A model generated the notes under the pieces. The model searched no databases and was not told where the DNA came from. It saw nothing but the letters and a program-made list of their open reading frames with translations. From positions 22,664-86,663 of the forward strand of contig NZ_AUEA01000018.1 in assembly GCF_000425745.1 (NCBI RefSeq): a stretch of 64,000 bases of DNA, given 5' to 3'. Position numbers and translations under genes: made by a program. This document shows positions 7,701 to 19,116 of the stretch, piece by piece; within the stretch, counting starts at the first letter, position 1; each line of letters begins with the position of its first letter. Source of the DNA: Pseudomonas cremoricolorata DSM 17059 = NBRC 16634. Its GTDB lineage: Bacteria; Pseudomonadota; Gammaproteobacteria; Pseudomonadales; Pseudomonadaceae.

Positions 7701-10700
7701 ATGTCGATACTTTCCTTAACCCCAACCCCAACCCCAACCCCAACCCCAACTGCAGAGGCGCCACTCGCCGACGTCGATCCGACCGTGACGATATACGCCG
7801 AAGGCGCCGAGCCGATTCTGCTCAACGCTGACGAGCGCCAGGCCAGCGAGCTGTTGAGCACCGCCATGGCCAGCGTCGAAACGTTCTTCGGCAGCCTCGA
7901 TGCCACCCAGCGCACGCGTCTGCGCAGCCTGTACGATCTGCCCTCGACCAGCAGCGATGCGCTGCACGCCATCGTCGAGTCGGCCCAGGCCCAGGTCAGC
8001 GCCGGGCTGGCCAGCCTGCTGGGCCGCAAGGTGGATCTTGCCGCTGTGCGTATCCATACCGCCCGTTTCGAGCAACCCGCCATCAGTGAGCCGCTGTGGG
8101 ATTGGCTGAGCCGCGGCACTGCCCTGCAACTGGCCGCGCCACGCCTGACTCGCGATGCCATCGATTTCGTCGACAACAGCTGGCTGAGCGCCGACGGCCA
8201 CACGCTGCTCAGCGCCGATGGCTCGCCACTGACGGTGGCTGCGGTGATCGAGCTGGGTCGTCAGTTGGACATTGGCCAGTTCATCACCGACCAATGTCAG
8301 GCCTGGGCGGGGCAGCCCCAGGTGGTGCGCACGATGCGTCAGGAAGCCGACGGGCGTTTCGAGCGGGCGTTGCTCAACGCCCTCAAGGTTGGCCGAATCA
8401 GCGCAGAGCAGTACGCCCAGCTGTGCGTGAGTGCCGGCCTGGCGCTGCCTGGCAGCCTGCCTGCCGGCGATACGGTTTTGGGTCTGGCGCCTGCTTCGGG
8501 GCACTTCATGTTGCGTGTGGAAGGCCACGCACTGCCGGTCGCAGCGCTGAGCCATGAACGCAGCGTGTACATCGTGGTTGGCAGCTTTCCAGAGCCGCGC
8601 CTGTTCATCGCCGACGCCGAGCAGGGGCTGACGGCTTTGCAGGTGTTCGGCAATGCACTGCGCCAGAACTTGTGGAATACCCGTCGCTGGCGCAACGGCT
8701 GGTCGTGGTCGCTGCTGTCGCCCGCCGCGCAGCAGGCCGTGACAATGCGCATGCCGCAACCTTTGCCGGCGGCCAACCAATACCCGGCAGACGCCTACTG
8801 GGTTTCCGGGTATGGCGCCTACCTCAACCAGGCCGATTACCAGCGTTACGCCAGCGAAGTACGCCTGACCGCGCCGCTGCCGCTGACCCGCAGCTCGGTG
8901 GCGCAGCATTGGGCTTCAGCCCATGTTCAACTGATGAGCAGCCGGGTCGCCCAGCGTTTTACACCCAATCAAGGCAGCACCGTGGACCACGCGCTGCGCA
9001 TCGGCACGCAGTGGCTGGCAACCACGCTGGACGTGCTGCTGATCGCCGTACCTGGCCAAGTGCGCTTCCCCGGGCGCGCGCTGCTGTTCAAGGCCTTGTT
9101 CGCCAAGCAACTGGCAGTGGATCTGCCATTGAGCGCGGTACAGGCCAAATGGCAGGACGTCGGGCAAAGCCTGCTCGACTTTTTCGAAACCGTGCTGGAG
9201 ATGCAGGCGGGGCGCAAGGCCGGCAAATTGCTGCGCTCGCGACTTGGCACCGTCAGCCGCTTGCTCGGCGAGACGCCCGTCGGGGCCGACCCCGAGAACC
9301 GCACACTCACTGCCGCGCAGCGCCTGCGCGAGATGCTCCCGGCCGCGTTGCGCAGCCTGGACGATGCAGCATTGACCTCACTCATGCAGCGCGCAGGGGT
9401 CGATGAAGGTCGGCTGGAGCGCTTCTGGAAGGGCCAGGTGGCCCTGGACATGGGCCTGGCGGCCGCGGCCAGTGAAGCGCTCGATCAGCGCCTGATGCAA
9501 CTGACCTTGGCGCACCTGGCGCAACCGAGCTACACCCAGTTGCCGCCTGCGGTGGAGTGGCCGCTGCTGGGGTGGCTGGCCGAGTCGCAGCAACTGCGCA
9601 TCGAGGTGGCCGACGAGCAGGGCAGGCCACTCAGGGCGTTCGCCCCCGAGCAGGCACCGGCAGGCAGCGATAGCGCTGCGCTGCCCGAGCTGCGCCTTAG
9701 CCGCCATGGCCGTTGGCGCTACCGCAGTCAGTCGTCGAGCGAGGACACGCTCGACTCCCCGTTCGCCAAGGTCGTCGCGCTGCTGCATGGCGAGGTCGCG
9801 CCCAGCGAGCAGTTGCGCCTGACCCAAGTGCTCCGAGACAGCGCAGTCGAGCAGTTGCGCGGTGGCGAGCATGGCTATCGCCTGCAACGCGCGTTTCATC
9901 ACGATGCCCGGCCCCGGGCCAGCGTGCCGGCAGGTGAGGGCGGTTTGCTGGCGCAGACGGTGAGCGGCGCCAGCGAGGTGGCTTCCGGGCAATTGCAGGG
10001 CGCCGACGCGGGTACCATCAGCCTGCGCTGCGAGCGCAGCGTGGCGCATCCGACGAGCCTGCAAAACCTGGCCAAGGCGCGCTATCAGGCCGACCTGGCG
10101 GCGTTGGCAGGCGGCTACGGTCGCCGTGGTCGGCAGACCCTCAGCCATGCCGCCCAGCAGCTGTACTTCAGCAGCCTGCTGGGCCTGTTCGCCGAACGCG
10201 GCGTGCAACAGGTGGCCATTCGTATCCAGGCAGAGGGGCGAAGCATCGCTGCCTGGGGGGCCGCCGATGCTGTGCAGGTTCTGCTGCTGCGGCAAGTGGG
10301 CGAAGCACAGGCGTATACCTACACCGGGGTACTGCCCGGCAACGATCTGGTGCTACCGGCAGCGGACAGTCCGACACCGCTCAGCGAGGTGCTGCTGCGG
10401 CTACTGGATGATTCAGCGCGCGACCTGCTGGGGTTTGCCATCAGCGATGCCGCGGCGTTGAACGACGCCGTCGTGCAGCGCGTGGCTGCAGGTGCTGCGC
10501 AGGGCGACGCTGCGGTAAGCCCGGGCGGTGTCCCGCTGCAGGGCGACCCGCTGCTGGCAGAGTGCCTACAGGACGTCGTGGCGCCAGCGGTCGAGGTAAC
10601 GGGGGTGGGCGCGCAAGGCGATCAGTACTGGTTACCGTGGGGGCATGGGGCAATTGCCGTGCAGCGCGAGGGCAATGCATGGCGCGCACAGCGCACCGAC

Positions 10701-12443
10701 GCTGGCGCAGGACCGTTGCTGCAGCGCCAGTTTGGCGAATGGCGACGCCTGCAGGAGCCCCTGCCGGAAATGGCCCCGCTGGTTCATGGGCCCGTCAGTG
10801 GCAGCCTGCTGCTTGCGCGACTGAACGAGCAGTACCGACGCGATCCATTCGCCCGTGTTTACCACGATGACGCCAGGCAGGACGCTAGCGGTGCTGGCGG
10901 CGGCAGCTACATCGCCTGGCGCGGCGAGCAAGTCGGCTTCTACCGCATCAAGCCAGCCGAGGCCGGCGCCCTGGAGTGGGAGATCACGCGCCAGGGTGGT
11001 ACCGGTGGGGGGCTGTGGGTGCGCGAAGCGCGCGCGGGCCTTTGGCAGTTGGCCAGAACCCTGCCGGGTGGCATGGACAACGATGGCAACGAGCCATGGC
11101 GGCCCTGGCTCAGGCCGCAAGCGCAACCGTTGCCCCATCATCTCGGGCTGGTCGGCTCGGAGCATGCACGACGCTTTGTAGTCACAGGCGGCACACACAA
11201 AGCGGTGAACCGGTTCTTCCCGTTCGTTCGGCCTTACCGACTCAGGGCCCAGTACGCGCAGCGGCTGGAAGCTGCGCCGGCAGCGATCCGCGCCCCGACC
11301 AGCAGCGACAACATCGCTGCCAAAGTCGATCTGTTCCAGCATCAATGGGGCCTGCCCCTGGATCTGAGCGCCTTGCCGTTCTTCCGCATGCCTGGTGTCG
11401 TCGCTTCCGAGGTCAAGCACATCGACGGTGCCTTGATCGCCGATCTGATCGGGGCGCGCCTGGGCGAGGCGCCGATCATCAGCAGAGTGATCGAACCGAT
11501 GTCTGGCTCGGGCTTCTACAGCAACTATGTACGCGCCTGCGGTTTTCGCGGCGAGGTGCTGGTCAATGACATCAATCCACTGGTCACCCACACTCAGCGC
11601 GAGATCGTCCGCCAGCCCGATGCGGTCAAACAGCACATCCTGGCCATCAAGCAAACGCTGCTCGAACTATGGGCTGCAAGCAATCCGCCGCAGTTCGACC
11701 CGCAGACCCTTCGCGTGACCTTCCCGGACGTTGCTGCAGCAACGGCGTTCGTCAACTCTCCCGAGGTCAAGCGCTTCCGCGAGGACGTGCGCCAGTACTT
11801 CTATTCAACGGTGGAGACCCAATTCATCGTGGTCGATGGCCAGATCCAGATCTCGCCTGATTCATCCTTCCTGCTCGATCCGGTCAACGGCGAGTTGCAA
11901 GCGCGCGCCTATATCGCCGCCGCTTTCTATCTGATGCAGACCAATAGCGCCAGGAACAACGCGGCGGTAAGGATCAACGAGACTGGACGCCTCGATCTGC
12001 CGATGGCGATTGTCATCAAGGACGGTGGGACTGGCTCAGTTCTGATGCTGGGCAAGGGCCTGGCCAACCTCGACGGCCTCAACTACCTCAGCTACCTGCA
12101 TGCTGCACCGGGTATGCACACCTCGTTCAGCACAGGCGATGGCTGGCAGATGTTGCGGGTCGAAGAGGGTCGCAGCAACCTCGGCGATCTGGCGCTGCTG
12201 AGTGGGCATTTCAGTGACGTCTACTTGCGAGAGGAGGCATTCATCACCCAGGTCCGCGAGCAGGTGATGCCGTTCGTGCGCAACCGCGGTCGGCTGATCA
12301 TGACCAACGCGTATTCACCTTATAAAGAGCGTGCGTTCATCGAAATGGGTTTGCGCGTGCTGGTGATGGAGAATCGCAGCAACGGTTTCCTGCTGGCGGT
12401 GAGCGATTCGGTGGCGCGTGACGTCGGGTTGCCCAATGGCTGA
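7701..12443 (+). CDS. giant toxin-like protein with C-terminal Dam-like (D12) fold
   Basis: A 1580-residue protein (from ATG 7701, product MSILSLTPTP; an in-frame ATG at 7656 has no good ribosome site). It resembles the large dermonecrotic-toxin/DUF6543-type proteins of Pseudomonas in size and texture; that family call is from memory. There is no signal peptide or membrane segment. After an unassigned body of about 1170 residues, the last 400 resemble a D12-class adenine-N6 methyltransferase: a GGTHK string (possible motif X), EPMSGSG at residue 1265 (motif I), NDINP at 1289, and AFYLMQTNSARNNAAVRINE around 1405-1424, matching the flyLnrt..nGl.RvN segment. The DPPY catalytic motif is absent where expected (LLSGHF). 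It may be a secreted effector with a SAM-fold or pseudo-enzyme tail. Confidence 0.7.
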   Translation: MSILSLTPTPTPTPTPTAEAPLADVDPTVTIYAEGAEPILLNADERQASELLSTAMASVETFFGSLDATQRTRLRSLYDLPSTSSDALHAIVESAQAQVSAGLASLLGRKVDLAAVRIHTARFEQPAISEPLWDWLSRGTALQLAAPRLTRDAIDFVDNSWLSADGHTLLSADGSPLTVAAVIELGRQLDIGQFITDQCQAWAGQPQVVRTMRQEADGRFERALLNALKVGRISAEQYAQLCVSAGLALPGSLPAGDTVLGLAPASGHFMLRVEGHALPVAALSHERSVYIVVGSFPEPRLFIADAEQGLTALQVFGNALRQNLWNTRRWRNGWSWSLLSPAAQQAVTMRMPQPLPAANQYPADAYWVSGYGAYLNQADYQRYASEVRLTAPLPLTRSSVAQHWASAHVQLMSSRVAQRFTPNQGSTVDHALRIGTQWLATTLDVLLIAVPGQVRFPGRALLFKALFAKQLAVDLPLSAVQAKWQDVGQSLLDFFETVLEMQAGRKAGKLLRSRLGTVSRLLGETPVGADPENRTLTAAQRLREMLPAALRSLDDAALTSLMQRAGVDEGRLERFWKGQVALDMGLAAAASEALDQRLMQLTLAHLAQPSYTQLPPAVEWPLLGWLAESQQLRIEVADEQGRPLRAFAPEQAPAGSDSAALPELRLSRHGRWRYRSQSSSEDTLDSPFAKVVALLHGEVAPSEQLRLTQVLRDSAVEQLRGGEHGYRLQRAFHHDARPRASVPAGEGGLLAQTVSGASEVASGQLQGADAGTISLRCERSVAHPTSLQNLAKARYQADLAALAGGYGRRGRQTLSHAAQQLYFSSLLGLFAERGVQQVAIRIQAEGRSIAAWGAADAVQVLLLRQVGEAQAYTYTGVLPGNDLVLPAADSPTPLSEVLLRLLDDSARDLLGFAISDAAALNDAVVQRVAAGAAQGDAAVSPGGVPLQGDPLLAECLQDVVAPAVEVTGVGAQGDQYWLPWGHGAIAVQREGNAWRAQRTDAGAGPLLQRQFGEWRRLQEPLPEMAPLVHGPVSGSLLLARLNEQYRRDPFARVYHDDARQDASGAGGGSYIAWRGEQVGFYRIKPAEAGALEWEITRQGGTGGGLWVREARAGLWQLARTLPGGMDNDGNEPWRPWLRPQAQPLPHHLGLVGSEHARRFVVTGGTHKAVNRFFPFVRPYRLRAQYAQRLEAAPAAIRAPTSSDNIAAKVDLFQHQWGLPLDLSALPFFRMPGVVASEVKHIDGALIADLIGARLGEAPIISRVIEPMSGSGFYSNYVRACGFRGEVLVNDINPLVTHTQREIVRQPDAVKQHILAIKQTLLELWAASNPPQFDPQTLRVTFPDVAAATAFVNSPEVKRFREDVRQYFYSTVETQFIVVDGQIQISPDSSFLLDPVNGELQARAYIAAAFYLMQTNSARNNAAVRINETGRLDLPMAIVIKDGGTGSVLMLGKGLANLDGLNYLSYLHAAPGMHTSFSTGDGWQMLRVEEGRSNLGDLALLSGHFSDVYLREEAFITQVREQVMPFVRNRGRLIMTNAYSPYKERAFIEMGLRVLVMENRSNGFLLAVSDSVARDVGLPNG
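7720..7749 (+). repeat. (CCCCAA)5 tandem repeat coding a Thr-Pro linker
   Basis: Five perfect CCCCAA hexamers directly after codon 6 of the toxin-like gene encode a Thr-Pro run. Because the unit is six bases, gain or loss of units would change linker length without shifting the frame. Confidence 0.95.
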
Positions 12444-12547
12444 TGGCAGGCAGTTGGTCGCTCAGGCAAAGACCCTGCTTGAGGGAAGGGAATGGCTGGT
12501 CTTAACTGAGCCGTGACAGCTTCATTCCAACGATAAGAGGCCGTGAG

Positions 12548-12661
12548 ATGGGTAATCCAAGCAAGGTCCGCAAACCCGACAGCAGCGTCGATACCTGGGC
12601 GATTCTGTGCCTGATCGTGCTGGTGGTGGTGACCGCCGTGTACTGGGTCAGCCACCCGTAG
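12548..12661 (+). CDS. 37-residue single-span membrane protein
   Basis: A very small gene encoding a short charged N-terminus (MGNPSKVRKPDSSVD) and one hydrophobic helix (TWAILCLIVLVVVTAVYWV) ending WVSHP. An AGAGG lies 9-13 bases before the ATG, and a strong terminator follows 30 bases after the stop, which supports it as a real transcribed unit. It lies 104 bases downstream of the toxin-like gene on the same strand. Function is unknown; an immunity or accessory role for the toxin is possible but without direct support, and it may be an ordinary conserved small membrane protein. Confidence 0.6.
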   Translation: MGNPSKVRKPDSSVDTWAILCLIVLVVVTAVYWVSHP

Positions 12662-12692
12662 CAGTGTCGTCACCCAGTGCCGGCATCACCCA

Positions 12693-12722
12693 CGCCCGGC
12701 TGAGCTATCAGCCGGGCGTTTT
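12693..12722. terminator. rho-independent terminator
   Basis: An 11-bp stem CGCCCGGCTGA/TCAGCCGGGCG with a 4-base loop is followed by TTTT. It ends the small membrane protein gene on the plus strand and lies next to the stop codon of the decayed MFS gene on the other strand. Confidence 0.85.
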
Positions 12723-12723
12723 G

Positions 12724-13107
12724 TCATCGGTGCGCGTCGCCTCGCGCAGCCGTGTGCGGCGCACCTCGGCTCGTGCCCATCACCAGCAACAGGGCGCCGC
12801 CTCCAAGCACACTGGCCAGGTACAGGCACCCCAGCAGTCCCCAGCCATCCATGGTCTGGCCACCGGCCCAGGCGCCTAGAGCGATGCCGATGTTGAACAC
12901 ACCGACATACAGGGCGCTGACGATTTCCAGCGCCTGCGGCGCGCATCATCCAGGTCATCAGACCGACCGACACACCGCCATAGGCCAGCCCCCCACTTCG
13001 AGCATCTTGGTGGTCACGACCGAGAAGGTCGCAAGACCCACGGCGAGTACGGCCAACCAGCGTTGACCGGGATGGAGGTAGGCAGGTAGAGCAAGGCGTA
13101 TAGACAT
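12724..13107 (-). pseudogene. decayed MFS efflux transporter (SotB/NepI-like)
   Basis: Remnant of a sugar/nucleoside efflux MFS gene. It starts normally at 13107 (RWLAVLAVGLATFSVVTTKM), then jumps to a late segment (GLAYGGVSVGLMTWMMRAA) in another frame. After a further shift it ends with SALYVGVFNIGIALGAWAGG and a short tail whose stop is at 12724. Intact family members have about 390-400 residues, so roughly 260 are missing between the first and second pieces. No single frame spans it. It lies directly downstream of an intact MFS gene of the same general class, which may have made it redundant. Confidence 0.8.
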
Positions 13108-13132
13108 GATCCGCGTTCCCAGGCAGGTGATC

Positions 13133-14341
13133 TTAGGCGGCGTCCGCGAGCGGTTGGTGCTGTGGGCGCAGGTGCAGATACCCCAGTAGTGCAGCGAGCA
13201 GCACCGCAGCGCCTGCGCACGCCGCAACCCTGAACCCGGCCTGTGCACCGTTGCCATCGACGACCTGACCCGCAACCGCTGCGCCCAGTGCGACGCCGAC
13301 ATTCAGCCCCGCGAGCAGCCAGGTCATGCCTTCGGTGATTCTGCGTCCGGGCACCAGCCGCTCGACCAGCGACATGGCTACGATCAGCGTGGGTGCAAAG
13401 AACACCCCTGCCAGCAGCACGGCTGCCGCCATCGCGCCAATGCTGTCGATCATCGTCAGTGGCAAGGTGGCGGCTGCCGTCGCCACACCCCCGAGCAACA
13501 GCAGGCGCGGTAGAGGCACGCGCAGCTTGAGGGTGCCGAATACCAGGCCCGCCACACATGAACCCACGGCGTACGCAGACAGCACGACACTGGCCGCAGC
13601 CGGTTGGCCGACATGCGCGGCGAAGGCCACGCTGACAATGTCCACGCTGCCAACGATCACACCCATGGCTATCATCAGCAGCGTGAGTAGTTGCACACCC
13701 CTGCGGCGCAACAGCGATCGGCAATCGTCGAGCGCATCGAGGGGCGCCTCGACCGCTGGGGCGCTGGCCGTTTGTACCACCAGCGCCGCAACTCCGATCA
13801 CCAGCAAGGCAGCGGCCGCCAACGGGCCGGCCTGGGGCAGCACAGCGACGGACAATCCTACCGACAGCGGCGGCCCGATGATGAACGTCACCTCGTCCAG
13901 CACGGTTTCCAGCGAGTAGGCAGTCTGCAAGCGCGGCTGGTCGCGATACAGCGCAGTCCAGCGAGCGCGCAGCATCGCCGACACACTGGGCATGCAGCCA
14001 GCCAGCAGGGCACCCAGGTAGAGCGGCCAGACCGCAGCCTGCCACCTAGTGCCTGTCAGCAGGATGGCGAAGCCCAGCACGCTGACCGCCGAAGCCCCGG
14101 GCAGCACGCGGCGCTGCCCCAGGCGGTCGACCAGCCTGGAAACCTGTGGCGACAACACGGCGTAACTGAGCACGAACAGCGCGCAGACGCTCCCGGCCAG
14201 GGTGTAGCTGCCGTGTAACTGGGCAAGCATGGTGATGATGCCGATGCCGGTCATCGGCAGGGCAAGTCGGGCGAGCAGGCCAGCAAGGGTGAAGCGCAGC
14301 GTGCCGGGCGCAGCGAACAAGTCTCGATAGGGCTTGAGCAT
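13133..14341 (-). CDS. MFS transporter, probable drug or metabolite exporter
   Basis: An inner-membrane transporter of 402 residues with about twelve hydrophobic segments. The loop 2-3 region reads SRLVDRLGQRRVLPG, a variant of the MFS signature, and the protein begins MLKPYRDLFAAPG. It is divergent from a TetR regulator 136 bases away with a palindromic operator between them, the usual arrangement for an inducible efflux system. The substrate is unknown. Its 3' end is 25 bases from the start of the decayed MFS gene on the same strand. Confidence 0.85.
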   Translation of the reverse strand: MLKPYRDLFAAPGTLRFTLAGLLARLALPMTGIGIITMLAQLHGSYTLAGSVCALFVLSYAVLSPQVSRLVDRLGQRRVLPGASAVSVLGFAILLTGTRWQAAVWPLYLGALLAGCMPSVSAMLRARWTALYRDQPRLQTAYSLETVLDEVTFIIGPPLSVGLSVAVLPQAGPLAAAALLVIGVAALVVQTASAPAVEAPLDALDDCRSLLRRRGVQLLTLLMIAMGVIVGSVDIVSVAFAAHVGQPAAASVVLSAYAVGSCVAGLVFGTLKLRVPLPRLLLLGGVATAAATLPLTMIDSIGAMAAAVLLAGVFFAPTLIVAMSLVERLVPGRRITEGMTWLLAGLNVGVALGAAVAGQVVDGNGAQAGFRVAACAGAAVLLAALLGYLHLRPQHQPLADAA

Positions 14342-14403
14342 GTCATCTCCAAAAAGCCAGGCCTTGCCTTGGGCGGGCGAGGCAGGAAGAATACGTACAA
14401 GGC

Positions 14404-14429
14404 GTATGAATAAAAGCCTATATTCATAC
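14404..14429. promoter_or_regulatory. TetR-type operator between MFS and tetR genes
   Basis: GTATGAATA - 8 bases - TATTCATAC is a perfect 9-base inverted repeat in the divergent intergenic region, 63 bases from the MFS start and 49 bases from the tetR start. Related half-sites (CGTATG) occur nearby. This is the natural binding site for the adjacent regulator. Confidence 0.72.
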
Positions 14430-14477
14430 GCAGTGTTTGTAAATAATCATGCGCTTCGTATGTAAGGAGTTGGAACA

Positions 14478-15065
14478 ATGGTTCGTCGCACTCGCGCCGA
14501 AATGGAGGAGACACGTGCCAGCTTGCTGGCTACCGCACGGCAGTGCTTCGCTGAGCTTGGTTACGCTGCCACCTCCATGGACGATCTAACCGCCCGGGCC
14601 GGCTTGACCCGGGGGGCGCTGTACCACCACTTCGGTGACAAGAAGGGTTTGCTGGCCGCCGTGGTCGAGCAACTCGATAGCGAAATGGATGCGCGCCTGC
14701 AGGCCATCTCCGATGGCAGCGCAGATCCTTGGGAAGGCTTTCGTCAACGCTGTCACGGCTATCTGCAGATGGCCCTGGAGCCGGAAATCCAGCGCATCGT
14801 GTTGCGCGATGCGCGGGCGACGCTGGGGGGCGCCTCGCCTGACTCGCAACGCCACTGCATCGACTCGATGCAGCGCTTGATCGACAACCTCATGCAGCGA
14901 CAGGTAGTGGCCCAGGCCGATGCCCAGGCCTTGGCGTCGCTGATCTACGGCAGCCTGGCGGAAGCGGCGTTCTGGATTGCCGAGGGCGAGGAGGGGGTTG
15001 CGCGGCTCGAGCGCTGCAAAGCTGCGCTGGACCTGCTGTTGCGCGGGCTGCTGGTGCGGGCGTAG
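14478..15065 (+). CDS. TetR/AcrR family repressor of the adjacent MFS gene
   Basis: A 195-residue regulator. The N-terminal TetR helix-turn-helix lies at residues 11-57, with AELGYAATSMDDLTARAGLT and RGALYHHFGDKKGLLAAVV clearly recognisable. The C-terminal ligand domain resembles the TetR_C group of TtgR/AcrR relatives. The start ATG at 14478 has a GTAAGGAG ribosome site. It is divergent from the MFS gene, shares a palindromic operator with it, and most likely represses both until an inducer binds. Confidence 0.88.
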   Translation: MVRRTRAEMEETRASLLATARQCFAELGYAATSMDDLTARAGLTRGALYHHFGDKKGLLAAVVEQLDSEMDARLQAISDGSADPWEGFRQRCHGYLQMALEPEIQRIVLRDARATLGGASPDSQRHCIDSMQRLIDNLMQRQVVAQADAQALASLIYGSLAEAAFWIAEGEEGVARLERCKAALDLLLRGLLVRA

Positions 15066-15200
15066 GGCTGCGAGGCAGGGTCAGACTGCGAGCCAACACC
15101 ACGTCAGGCTGCTATGCAGCATCCGACAGAACGACAGCGGTTTAAAAAATTGGGATCGTCCATGGCTGCGGCGCTCGCGGAGGGCCCGCAGCCAGTGGAG

Positions 15201-15226
15201 ACCCGACGCCTGAGGGGGCGTCGGGT
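15201..15226 (-). terminator. hairpin downstream of metH
   Basis: A perfect 10-bp stem ACCCGACGCC/GGCGTCGGGT with a 6-base loop lies 9 bases after the metH stop. No U-run follows on the minus strand, so it may act as an mRNA end-stabilising structure or a weak terminator. Confidence 0.55.
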
Positions 15227-15234
15227 GTTACCGG

Positions 15235-18942
<3,708 letters not shown>

Positions 18943-19116
18943 GGCAAACTACCTGGTCGGGCGGATATCAGAAGGTGCGGGATGATAGCAAAGTTGCACG
19001 GTTTTTAGACGAGCCGCGCTTTTGCATGAAACACGCTCATGTTCACGCACCCACGTCATTCAAGCGCTTTACTGTTCCCAATCGTGATGGCTTTCTAGAA
19101 CCAGGATTCTCCGTAC

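Noticed and set aside
7718..7752. CCCCAA repeat as a telomere-like or CRISPR-like array
   Set aside because: Only five short units without spacers, in frame within a gene; it is a coding microsatellite.
18943..19116. Cobalamin riboswitch upstream of metH
   Set aside because: The divergent gap to cti is only 174 bases and shows no B12-box-like sequence or extended fold.
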